A DNA stretch of 64,000 nt from Beta vulgaris subsp. vulgaris (lineage: Eukaryota > Streptophyta > Magnoliopsida > Caryophyllales > Amaranthaceae), in NCBI RefSeq assembly GCF_026745355.1, contig NC_079207.1, forward strand, positions 15,262,150-15,326,149, written 5' to 3'. A program made the position numbers and the translations under genes. Below the pieces are notes generated by a model. That model was not told where the DNA came from and did not search any database. It worked only from the letters and a program-made list of their open reading frames with translations. Positions 22,227-32,596 of this stretch are shown here, in pieces (position 1 is the stretch's first letter; the number at the start of each line of letters is the position of its first letter).

Positions 22227-24232
22227 TATCATTTTAAAGTACTTTTTTTACCCGAACGATGTCTCGGGTCAGTTACAACAAACAAAAATGTTATTATTTT
22301 TAAATTTTATAATTTATTTTGCTACTTTTTGTATTTTTTGTCCATTAAAAAATTGAAAAATTCAAGTCACGACATGATAAGTAAAAAAAAATTGAAAGAC
22401 TTGTGTTTGAAAACAATAATACCTTAAAAGAAATTGTGGTAAAAGAATATGACATCAATATTCTCTTGTAAGTTAAGTCTTTTTAGTTAATTATAATTAT
22501 TACAAGACTTTTTATCATATTTTATTTGAAACATTAAACAACAAAGTCATAGTGTATTGATAGTTAACCTCTTACTTTTCATTTCAAAGGTCACGTGTTC
22601 GATATCTTGCACTTACACATTTTTTTAAAAGTGAGGAGTACACATAGATATAAAACATTGGCATCTTTCTTTAACATGCCTTTTAATATATTTGTATAGA
22701 TATGGATGTACTAAGATCCAAAGCTACTTCAATTAATTCGAAAATTTCCGAACAATCTAGACAAATATAATATGAATTAAAGTAGTTACGTACTAAAATA
22801 CAATATAAATTATATTACGGTCCTGTTTTCTTTACAACATTATATCAACATATAATTTGAATTAATACAAGGATGGATGTGGCTAATTAATCTCATAAGT
22901 TGTTGATTCTAATGAATTGCCAATTCAGTAATTTTTTTTTGCTAATACCAAGTTAGTAATCTAATAACATGATATGTTCAAATTAGACTTTATAGAATAT
23001 TATCCTGTATTTTTGTGTAAGTTTTTGCGGGAAATAAAGGTGATCATGGAAGGATCGAGTAGGACTTTGGTAAATTGGTTTTTTTCAGGGGTTAGAGCCT
23101 CAAGCCAAAAATTTAAGCCAAAACCCACTATTTTAAACTGGCTAATTTTGGATGCTGAAATACTTTTGTCTTGAAACTACGTTTTTATTTTCTTTTTCCT
23201 TAAAATAAATCGGAAAGCAATAAATTTCCCTTGAAATGACAAATAAACAGAGCATACATTTTAAGAAAGTATAGGATTAGTTTTGAAAAGTTTGTGTAAA
23301 AATTGAGAATAATTTAGCGAAACCGAATTAATAAAAAATGAAATAAACACAATATTTTGAAATATTCAAAATTAAATATAAGCACTATATTATGAGAGTA
23401 ATATAATTATTTTGAAGTTTATAATCTCTTAAAAAGGAATATTCTTGTCATTTGGAAATTCAGGACATTATGTGAAGTAGCAAAACGCCAAAATGCGATA
23501 AGAACACTAAGGTGTAGCCGGCTTTATTGACTCTTCAACATGTTTCTCATTGGCTTTTTTTTTTTTTTTTTTTTTTACGTTTACCCCACTAATACTAAAC
23601 CACTAGCCACTAGGGTTTGACATACCCAAAGGCCTTATCTGTAAATTTGCAAACTTTATGCTCCTTATATATCAGAAACTCAAAAGCTGCACAAGAAGGA
23701 TATGCATCATATACTTGTATACGAGTATCATTATTTCTGAAATCCTCCCCAATAAAGATCCTAAATTAGCACATGAAAAATCTATTCCGATCTATATGTC
23801 ATTTGGAATTATCATAGTTACGTTCACCGACACAAACTAATCAAGACTAACTAAGACTGCTGGAAGCATCTTTGCAGAAACTACTGCTACTTTTATTGCA
23901 TTTATACAACTATTGCAAGCCACACGAAATATACAAGTCTATATACATTCTTTTCTAATTAGACGACAAGCTAGCATTACAACAACTAACAAAAACAAAA
24001 AAGTACGTGTTTTTCCCCTCCCCAAATTGAAAATTTTAGATGTAAAACGTTGTTGATAATAAAAGTGCAACTGTATGTATATATAGTAGAATATAGTATA
24101 AACTAATGTGAATTACCCACCTAATATATGTATGTATTCACCCTTAGATCCCCCCGTCCCACCACAAAAAAGGCACAGAAATAAGTAATGGAATGAATGT
24201 GTTGTATCTGTTTGGCAGCAGAAAAGTCTTTT

Positions 24233-26261
24233 CTAGGCAACCATGCTTCTTCTAATAACTTCCTCGACCTCATGATTTCTGCTATTTCTAGCTAATTCCA
24301 AGCACGTGAAACCATTTTCATCTTTCTTCTTCATTAGCACTTTACCGTGTGATAAGCTCAACAAGTATGAGACTATGTGCTTCAACTTGTTGCCGCGTTC
24401 TTTCGCAGCTAGATGCAGTACTGTTCGCCCATGATGATCAACAGAGAGCAATGATTCAGGGATTTTGGAATGGAACATCTTTAAGATATCAACTTGGCCT
24501 CCTAAACATGCCTTGTGAATAGGGTATGACTTATCTTCGTTTGGGTAATTAATTGATTTCTCAAACTTTTTGAGGAAGTAGTAAACTGTATCAACATAAC
24601 CATTGAAAGCAGCGTAAGATAGAGGTGTTAATCCTTCTTCATCTCGAGACTTGATTAGCTCAGGTTGATACTTGAGTATTGTTTGTAGCATTTCTGTGAT
24701 TATTTGACAAACAAACAGTCAACACAAGAATTACTGAGAAGATAATTAAAGTAAAAATTATTGCTATTATTAGCATTAATTATAAGATGAAGACCATATA
24801 GTTTTTGACTTTGTTGTGAATGCACTGACTTTTCGATCATTGACGAAAGACCAGTGGTCATGATGATGTTATTAAAAAGGACTAGAGTATTAAACCTTAA
24901 GAAAATGAAAATTAACAATTTGCTATCAAAATACAAAAATTATTAAAAGAAATTAAACTGTCTAATTTTAATATAAAAGTGGACCTAGTAACTAAATAGA
25001 TTAAACTAGTAATCGAAATAAATTAAACTCGTCATTAATGGACTAATTCTTTTTTTAATATTGGGCTTACCATTGCCTAATTTTAATTTAAAAGTATACG
25101 GTCTCTTACTAGACGAACTCATCAAAAATAATACTAAGTCTACAACGTTAACCCTTGTCTAGATATTAAAGGATCACAATTCATCTGATTTTTATATAGT
25201 AGTCAAACCTGCTAATCTTTACAATACGCTTTTACAAATGTAAATTGAGTTAATTATGACAATAGTAGAAGTCAGAGTCGACATTATTCAAGTCCAAAAA
25301 ATTATGAATGTGATAATTTTCTAAAGGGAATCAAATAGCTAAAAATAGAAATATTAAACATTTAAGAGTACTAATTGATATGGATGATTTTGTTGTCACA
25401 CTACCATAATTAATGATTTTTCAAAAAGATCATGAATCATAGTTGAATAAAAAAAATTCTATTAAGTTGAATATTGTTGGATTGGTCTCAATATGAATTG
25501 TCCATAAATCAACATTTTATAATATTTTAAATTTATCAGTGAAAATAATATTAATGGTAAAAAATGTGTTATTGACAATAGTAAAAGTTAAACGGTTACA
25601 AGTATTAAGAAGCAGAAGAAGTATTACCTTGACTATTATCTTTAATGGCAGCACGTACGATAGATTTTCCTCTACTTAAATGGTCAACAACATGATCATC
25701 CCTAACCAGCTCGCGAAACATGTTGTCAACCAAGTCCAAGTCCTTAGAGTGGTGCACCACGGCAAGGTAAAGAGGAGACATGTTCAAGCAATTCAAGGCA
25801 TACGAGGCTTGCGGATATTTCCTAATCAAGTAGCATGCAACCTCTTTATTTCCATTCATCACGGCGAGGTGCAAAGGCAGGTTTTGTTGGGAATCCTTAC
25901 ACCATAACAACTCCTCTTTTCTATGAACCACCTCTTGAACCTCAATGACACTTCCATGACTTGATGCCGTGTGAAGGTCCATATCAGTAATCACTTCATT
26001 AACTCTAAGACCATGTTGTAAATTATTAGTAGGATGCCTTCGAGAATTCATCCATATATCAGTAGATATGGCATAAACTGTTATGTTAGTAACTATAACC
26101 CGTGGAATAAGGGAATTTCCCGTAGGGGTAAAAATTGATGGGAGAGGGATGCCCACCATTTTCATAATTTTTTCTTTTTCCTTCTCAAGTTCTTTTTCTT
26201 TCATTGTTTTAGGGAGATTTTGGTAATTGCTCATAGTCAAGTTTGTAGTAATACAGTACAA
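24233..26261 (-). CDS. Ankyrin repeat protein lacking the PGG domain
   Basis: Two-exon gene: exon 1 at 26261-25628 and exon 2 at 24693-24233, joined by a GT/AG intron of 934 bp in correct phase (634 + 461 bases, 364 residues). The first ATG is at 26261; the ATG at 26234 (MSNYQNLPK) is an alternative start. A Lys/Glu-rich leader (residues about 20-36) is followed by ankyrin repeats such as DLHTASSHGSV, LPLHLAVMNGN, LSYAAFNGYVDT and TVLHLAAKERG. The protein ends RRSMVA, where the neighbouring paralogue would splice into its PGG exon; no PGG exon is found downstream. It is therefore predicted soluble. Family membership follows from repeat pattern and exon layout. It may be functional, for example as a truncated partner, or a degenerating duplicate. 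Confidence 0.78.
24935..25125. repeat. Repeat shared by intron 1 of both ankyrin genes (copy 2)
   Basis: Counterpart of 18460-18655; both begin in AAAATTATTAAAAGAAAT and share blocks such as CTAATTTTAATATAAAA. Confidence 0.6.
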
Positions 26262-27109
26262 TTAGCTTTATGTAGTTTTGGTCTATTTGAGGAGATTGAG
26301 AAACATATGGTAGTAGTGGTTTATATTTATATGTGAGGAGAGAATAACATATAGGTTGAAGGAAGAAATGTACAAGCAATTGCACCAGCAATGCATGATA
26401 ATTTCTAGGCCTAAAAATAAGTTTGCACCGATTTGTCCAACCAATGTTGTTCACTTATTATTGTTTATTACTCTCAAGTTGACTTGGTCTATTAACTTAA
26501 CTACTACAACCCCTCTTCTTTTGTTGCTTACAAATTACGATTAACTTGCTAGTTAAAATTTTGTTTTCCATATACAAATAGTCTAATTATATTTATGGAG
26601 TATTAGTATATTCTTGTCATATATATACTCACCGATCAATAAGAAATAATATATTATCAGGTGGGTTCTTAATATTAATATGGATACTAAAATAATATAT
26701 GTCAACGTCTTAGAATTTTCATTAAAATGTTATTGTAATAATTATTAATTAAAGTTGTTCACTGAAGACTAGCTGCAAAAAACAAAATTAAAATCAAATT
26801 GTCAAAATAATTTCAAAATATGAGAGCGATGAGGTGGAAGCCGACAATGAAAAATATGTTTTTTTTTCCCTAAAGTTCACCTTTAAATACATCAAAACTA
26901 AATAAAGAATATTATGCACTTGAATTGCAAATTAGATCTTACTTACCCGATATCTTAAAGATTGCTTGCATTAGAAATTAGATTGTAATATTCTGGATAT
27001 GCCCTTTTCTATATATTCACTAATTAACAATCTAGTTAAATTCACAATCTCAAGTCTGGCTAGTTAACAATGAGAAATATCTAATTGGAATTGGATTGAA
27101 TATATGAAG
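26262..27109. other. Intergenic, upstream of the PGG-less ankyrin gene
   Basis: AT-rich; no gene seen. Presumably includes the promoter of the ankyrin gene at 24233-26261. Confidence 0.4.
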
Positions 27110-27405
27110 TGCAATTTACTAGGAAGCGATAAATTATGGGAAGTTCAAATTCCTAGGAAATAGAAGTATATATGAAGTTGTTTGGTTGGCAAAATCATGG
27201 GAATTTGCACTTCCTAGAAAGTTATACTTCCTCCAAAATGGAGGAAGTTACTTACCTAGGTCCCCCTAGGTAAGTAGAACTGCCCATAGGAAGTTATACT
27301 TCTCATTATCAACCAAACACAATTTTACACTTCCTAGGAATTTCAAATACATGTAAAAAATAACTTCCTAGAAAGTATGACTTCCTATATGCAACCAAAC
27401 ATGAC
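27110..27405. repeat. Inverted-repeat MITE-like element with two perfect hairpins
   Basis: Imperfect long inverted repeat built from ACTTCCTAGGAA-like words, with GTTTGGTTGG on the left and CAACCAAACAC on the right. At its centre are two perfect hairpins: ACTTCCTCCA/TGGAGGAAGT (27226-27248) and CTTACCTAGG/CCTAGGTAAG (27251-27274). No ORF. The target duplication was not resolved. Confidence 0.55.
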
Positions 27406-27436
27406 CAAATACTGATGAGTGATGAGGTAATGCGAT

Positions 27437-27595
27437 TTAAACAACTTCCTTTAATTTTTCTTTACAACCATATAAGCCAAAATATTCTAGCTTAATTCCT
27501 TTAATCCTCCAAATATTATTGCCTCGAAGATTAAAATACGAAATTCCAGACATTTCGTTGCATTGACACACATAATCAGTATCGTAGACCTTGCC
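27437..27595 (-). pseudogene. Orphan terminal exon of an unrecognised gene
   Basis: A 53-codon open frame, stop included, preceded directly by a good splice acceptor (TTTCTTGCAG) and ending TAA at 27437-27439. It reads GKVYDTDYVCQCNEM at the start and YFGLYGC near the end. Codon use and the acceptor look exon-like, but I do not recognise the protein and see no matching upstream exon. Probably a relic; chance is possible. Confidence 0.35.
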
Positions 27596-28278
27596 CTGCA
27601 AGAAATTGCGAAATTGCTTTGTGAATGTTGTCTTGTGTCATTTAAACGTATTTAGCAAATAAATGATACCTATAAAATCCCCTTTAAACGCAGCAAGGAG
27701 CCAGCTGTGATGTGTGTGACGAAGATGAAGCCACTTGGCATTTACTAATAGACTTAGTAGTTAATGATTACCCTTTTTTCCTGTCACAGTTCGTACACTT
27801 CTTAAGAAAAGGTTAAGATTGACTTTATACTAGTTTAGGAAAGGTATTAAATGCTTATATGCAGCCCAAAGGGCTGCATTTAGCATTACCCTAAATAATA
27901 TCTCCGAAGACCCTTCATTATTTTTGCAAGTCAAACCTGGAAATGGAGCAATAGGGATGACAACATCATAAATATGTTTTTCCTCGAAAATGCCTCCCAT
28001 GAAATCTTAACAACTCCAACCGATCGAGCATTTTCAATCACAGCTTCATCGAATCATTTCTAGAATCCTAGTAGTTACAACTCAACTTAGGAAATATTCA
28101 CAAGTTCCCGAATTCTCATTGTACTTGTCTAAAATACATTTTGAGTGCAAGTAAACTAAATTCATGGTCATATTAAATTCTCTAGTTATATATGAAGTTT
28201 TTCTTTTTTGATAGGTAAAACATATTATGGACCAATAACCATCTTAATCTGACCCTAACCCCTTAGAAAGCCCACATT

Positions 28279-29052
28279 CCAATAACGGATCTAGAAATTT
28301 AGAAATGAGGGTACAATAAAATGAACAATTAGATTTGTAAAATATATCATGTCCGCGTCTCTAATCTTTGGGCCGCATTTTATTTTTTGAAACGAATTTC
28401 GCTAACTTTGATCATAAAATAGAATTAGTATGAGAAAAAGAAATCAAATAAAGATAATTGCCTCGATACAAGAAGTGGACAATGATAATGAACTTGAATC
28501 TCAAAATTTAATAATATTCACATTTAGTCAGCCCTAAACAATTTGAGATATTTGAAAGATTGACTATTATAGAAGGATTTTTTTTTCAACAATCTGTAGT
28601 TGATATAAGTATAATCGTGTTAATGGAATACGGTAGAAAAAGGTATTAGAAGATCAAAAAGCTCATTTAATAAGTGTATAAAGTGAGATAAAAAAATAAA
28701 TGCAATATTGACAATTTTCATAATTTGTATTGTTGTATGCATAATAAGAATTACATATTTAACTTTCATATAAGTTATAATATAAGACTTAGAAGGGTCT
28801 AAAGAGTAAGAGGAAGAAAATGTGTTAGTTGAAAAACCTTCGAAAAAAGAAAAAGTAAGAAACAGAAAGAAAGAAAATGCAAATGGAAGTCGTTGGAATC
28901 GATCATGCGACCAACTCTTCAATAATATCCCCTTCCTTACCACTGAATCAAACATCAATTTTTGTGAAAAGTTTCCAAGTGTAAATTCTATGTAGTTTTC
29001 GAATTAATGGGGGTACAATTGTACCCACTCTACCCCTGTGTATCCGTCAATG
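28279..29052. mobile_element. Degenerate hAT-like MITE (possible)
   Basis: Left side has ACGGATCTAGAAATTTAG and right side GTACCCACTCTACCCCTG then GTATCCGT, resembling decayed versions of the termini of the element at 16527-17606. The ends are imperfect and no duplication is seen. Confidence 0.35.
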
Positions 29053-30463
29053 CCACATCCCGGTCTACTTTCTTATACGTACAATATTATTAGCTATAGT
29101 TTGCCATCAATCCCTATACTAACCCTATTTAACGAATACTCTAGTCATTAGACTACTTGACTGTATTTAACACTCATTATTAGATGGCTTATAGATTTAT
29201 AGGTAATATTAATATTTTCCATTATAATGATTGTTCACTCGCAAAAACTAGATTTCCATTAACACTTTGAATGTGGTATTATAAGGTGATGAAAGCTTAT
29301 GAAAAGAAGCACATATCTAAAAATTATAATTAAGTTCTATAAGGATAGATATTGACGTGAGACTTCAATTTTCTAACAAAATTACATATAATTAAATTTA
29401 ATATTATGACTATCAGATCACCAACATACACTTATTGATCAGCTACCAATCGGCGTATTAGATTAATAACTTTGTTTCGTTTTATTAAAGACTTGGTCAA
29501 TGTCAACATTTCTTAAGATGTCAATAACCAAAGTGAATGACGAGGGATGAACGAAAGCTTCTATTAGTAAACACCGAGTGGTGGCCGTGTGAAGACTCCA
29601 ATAGTATAATACTCGTTGACGAGTAATCAACTAAGCGAATAGCGGAGGGACGAGGACGACGACACCGCGCGCTCAATTATTTCCTAACATATCATTTTAT
29701 TTTAGGGTATATTTACTCATTTAATTTACAGAACAAGCATCTTCAAAGCTATTTCGCATTTATTTTCTTGGCTAACATAAAGCTGTACGATTTTCCAATG
29801 TGAATGCAACTAATCAATGTTGGAAACTGCTGGTCTAATTTTGTGATCAGTAAGTAAGTAGTAGGTTAAGAATTAGTCCTCGGCTTATGCTCGAAATATC
29901 ATATATCTGATCTAGTGGTTAAAATCTGGAATAACATGGAAAATATTTTGTTTGGCAACATATTTAAGTCATTTTAAATAAGTAGCTGTTAAAAGTTTAA
30001 GTCAACTAAAATAAATAATTGTATTTGTGGTGCTCAAAAATTGACTGATATTGAGTTGCTATAGCATCTCAATCTAAGGTGCGGAAATTTTCAGCTACCT
30101 TATCAGTTCAACTCATTACAGCTACCTTATCAATTTTATCTCTATTTCTGCTTATGTTCTCAAACATAGCCTAAGTGTAATTAATGTAACACAAAACCTT
30201 AAATTATATAGCATTCAAACAACAAAAGAAACTGGGCCAGTGTAGCAGTTACCTAGGTTAGTCAATAGATCAAGTCATTGAAAGAGTAACAAAAAGAAAT
30301 TTTAAGTTTACTTTGTATGTTGCGTTCATTTAGGCTCTACAATATTACATGCATTTTCTATGCAAATACATGATCATTTCTCACCTTTACCTCTATGTCA
30401 ATTAAAGAAGTACATTAATAACAATAATCTCAATAACAACAAAAGAACAATTAATTAAAACTC
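29053..30463. other. Intergenic, no feature recognised
   Basis: AT-rich sequence with no long ORF, no repeats with clear ends and no RNA gene that I could recognise. Confidence 0.45.
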
Positions 30464-31058
30464 TGTTAGGAAATAGGGTGTTGTAAATTGATTAATGCGG
30501 AATAGAAAATCAATGAAATAATAAATGTGAGAAAATAATAAAGATGAACAAACAAAAAACACAAGGATTTACGTGGTTCAGTCAAATTTGACCTACATCC
30601 ATAGGTGGGGGATCAGAGCTTCTTCACTATAATGGAGAAAATCAGAGAGAATAATACAAGGAGTCCTAAATTCTAGAGGCTAAAAGTGTTTCATAAGTTG
30701 TGTGTAAATAATGAACACTAAGAGGTCCTTTTATAGCATAAGGAAACCCGCACAAAATACCCTAGAATATACTCCGCACAAAACCCTAAATAAAAAAAAC
30801 TGATTTAGAAACGTATCTCGCAAACCGCGAGTCGCGGTAGCTGCCACGAGTCGTGGTCTGCTCTCGGCAGTCCTTCGTAAAATGGGGGTAACTTTCTCGT
30901 TTCTCATCGGAATTGGGCATATGACCTATCGATGAAAAGCTCTTTGAACAAGGTATCACCTCTAGTTTGAATCACATCAAAATCATTTATAGATTAAGAG
31001 ATATGTTCATTCAAAGTTAGCCTTATGCCATTCACAAGATTTCAAGTCATAATTAACA
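30464..31058 (-). repeat. 3' LTR of the deleted Copia
   Basis: Its outer 140 bp are almost identical to 32455-32596 (both contain GGATTTACGTGGTTCAGTC). Confidence 0.82.
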
Positions 31059-31659
31059 ATCTCCACCTTGACTTGAAACCGAACAAACAAGGTAACTCCA
31101 CCTTGAACCAAAAATGATGCTCAACCAAACACCATAGAACCTCCACCTTAAACAAAATTCCATAAACCTACCCATGTAGGCAATCCAGAAAACTGACATC
31201 TTCTATAATTGTGTACCGATGCGTCTTCGAACACAAAATCCGTATACAAAACCATCACATGGCCTAGATCGAGAGTATAAAGTCACCAACGCTAAGCATG
31301 CTTCCTCAAATTGACCAAACTCTCTTCAAACTTCTTCATCTCAACAACAAACTCAAAGAATTCTAGAAACTGAATGACAACAATAATTTCTAAATTGCAA
31401 TGTACTTAATAAACACAAAAGTACCAAATTTGAGATAAGAAATAGCATAACTAGAACAAAATCTAATGCATAACCAAGATTGCTACTTTATTATAAACTC
31501 AAAAACAATCTATCATAGACTCCAAAACAAAATCCGCATAGTTTCTTGTTTTATCAAGAGATCTCAAGAGGGTACCAAACATAAAGAGATCGTAGAAACC
31601 GCAACCCCAAATCTTGTAATAACCCTAAAGTGCAAGATCATCATCAGAAATAGCGTCAA
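31059..31659 (-). other. Non-coding remainder of the deleted Copia interior
   Basis: Lies between the gag remnant and the 3' LTR. No pol motif is present in any frame, so pol has been deleted. Confidence 0.5.
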
Positions 31660-32389
31660 CAATATTTGCAGATCGATCCTCATTGGACCTTTCTCCATTT
31701 TTCTTCTTTAATTTCCAACACTCAGATTTAATATGACCCTTCACATGACAATAGTTATAAATTTACCTGAATTCCTTCCACCATGAGCAACCAAAGCATT
31801 TGTGTGAGCAGAATTATTAGATTTATTAACCAATTTATTGTCAATTAAATCTCTCAGAGTTAAGGCCTCATTAACATCCTGCAAACTCAAATCATCTTTA
31901 CCATATAAGGTATATCGAAAGTGCTTATACGAAGGTGGTAAAGAACACAACAACGTAATAGCCATGTCCTCATCATCGATCTCAACATCGATGTTTTTGC
32001 AAATCCATAATTATAGAGAAGAATTCATCTAAATGAGACTCAAGCGGTTTACCTTCTACTAGACAGAGATCATGAAGTCTAGATTTTAGTAGTAGACGGT
32101 TGGTCACAGACTTTGTCATATAAAGTGACTCCAACTTCAACCACAAACCCGCAGCAGTCGTCTCTTTGGCAACCTCTCTCAAAACTTCATTAGATGTCTT
32201 AAATGAATCGCTAGAGTGCCTTCAAATCCATATCCTCCCACTGATATCCGTCATACCCGAAGGCTTTTTGGATGCACCTTCTAGAGCATTGTGACAGCCA
32301 CTTTGAACCAGGATGGCTTTCATCTTTAGTTGCCATAGGCCAAAATTTACTTGCCTATCAAATTTCTCAATATCGAATTTCATTGACAT
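31660..32389 (-). pseudogene. Copia Gag remnant
   Basis: Begins at the ATG at 32389 (MSMKFDIEKFD, then FGLWQLKMKAILV), typical of the Copia Gag N terminus. It continues in other frames with LWLKLESLYMTKSVTNRLLL and LPPSYKHFRYTL of the UBN2 domain, and ends near a CCHC-like knuckle (HVKGHIKSEC, about 31700-31750). Several frameshifts. Protease, integrase and RT are absent. Confidence 0.8.
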
Positions 32390-32454
32390 AATAAAAAATC
32401 AAACTTGTTCTATAAACACCTAAGATCTTAAACAACCAAGCTTTGATACCAGTT

Positions 32455-32596
32455 TGTTAGGAAATAGGGTGTTGTAGTTTGACTAATGCGGAGAAAATCA
32501 ATGAAATAATAAAGGTGAGAAAATAATAAAAATGAACAAAAAAAGAACACAAGGATTTACGTGGTTCAGTCAAATTTGACCTACATCCACAGGTGG
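32455..32596 (-). repeat. 5' LTR remnant of the deleted Copia
   Basis: Matches 30464-30605 and lies next to the tRNA-Met PBS. Truncated at 32596, where unrelated sequence starting CACAACAAGAA begins. Confidence 0.8.

Larger units (their letters stand above)
21006..24232. other. Intergenic region between the two ankyrin genes
   Basis: Holds the promoter side of the PGG gene and the 3' flank of its neighbour. Apart from the Stowaway MITE at 21992-22226 and a long T run at 23555-23576, I see only AT-rich sequence. A PGG-type exon for the upstream gene was sought here and not found. Confidence 0.55.
30464..32596 (-). mobile_element. Internally deleted Copia retrotransposon
   Basis: Minus-strand element. 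The 3' LTR is 30464-31058 (595 bp, TG to CA); a PPT-like GGTGGAGAT lies just inside. The internal region is only about 1.4 kb and carries gag without pol. The PBS TGGTATCAAAGC (minus strand, 32440-32451) and the first 142 bp of the other LTR (32455-32596) follow, where a CACTA-like element cuts it off. So it is a non-autonomous deletion derivative. No target duplication survives. Confidence 0.82.
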
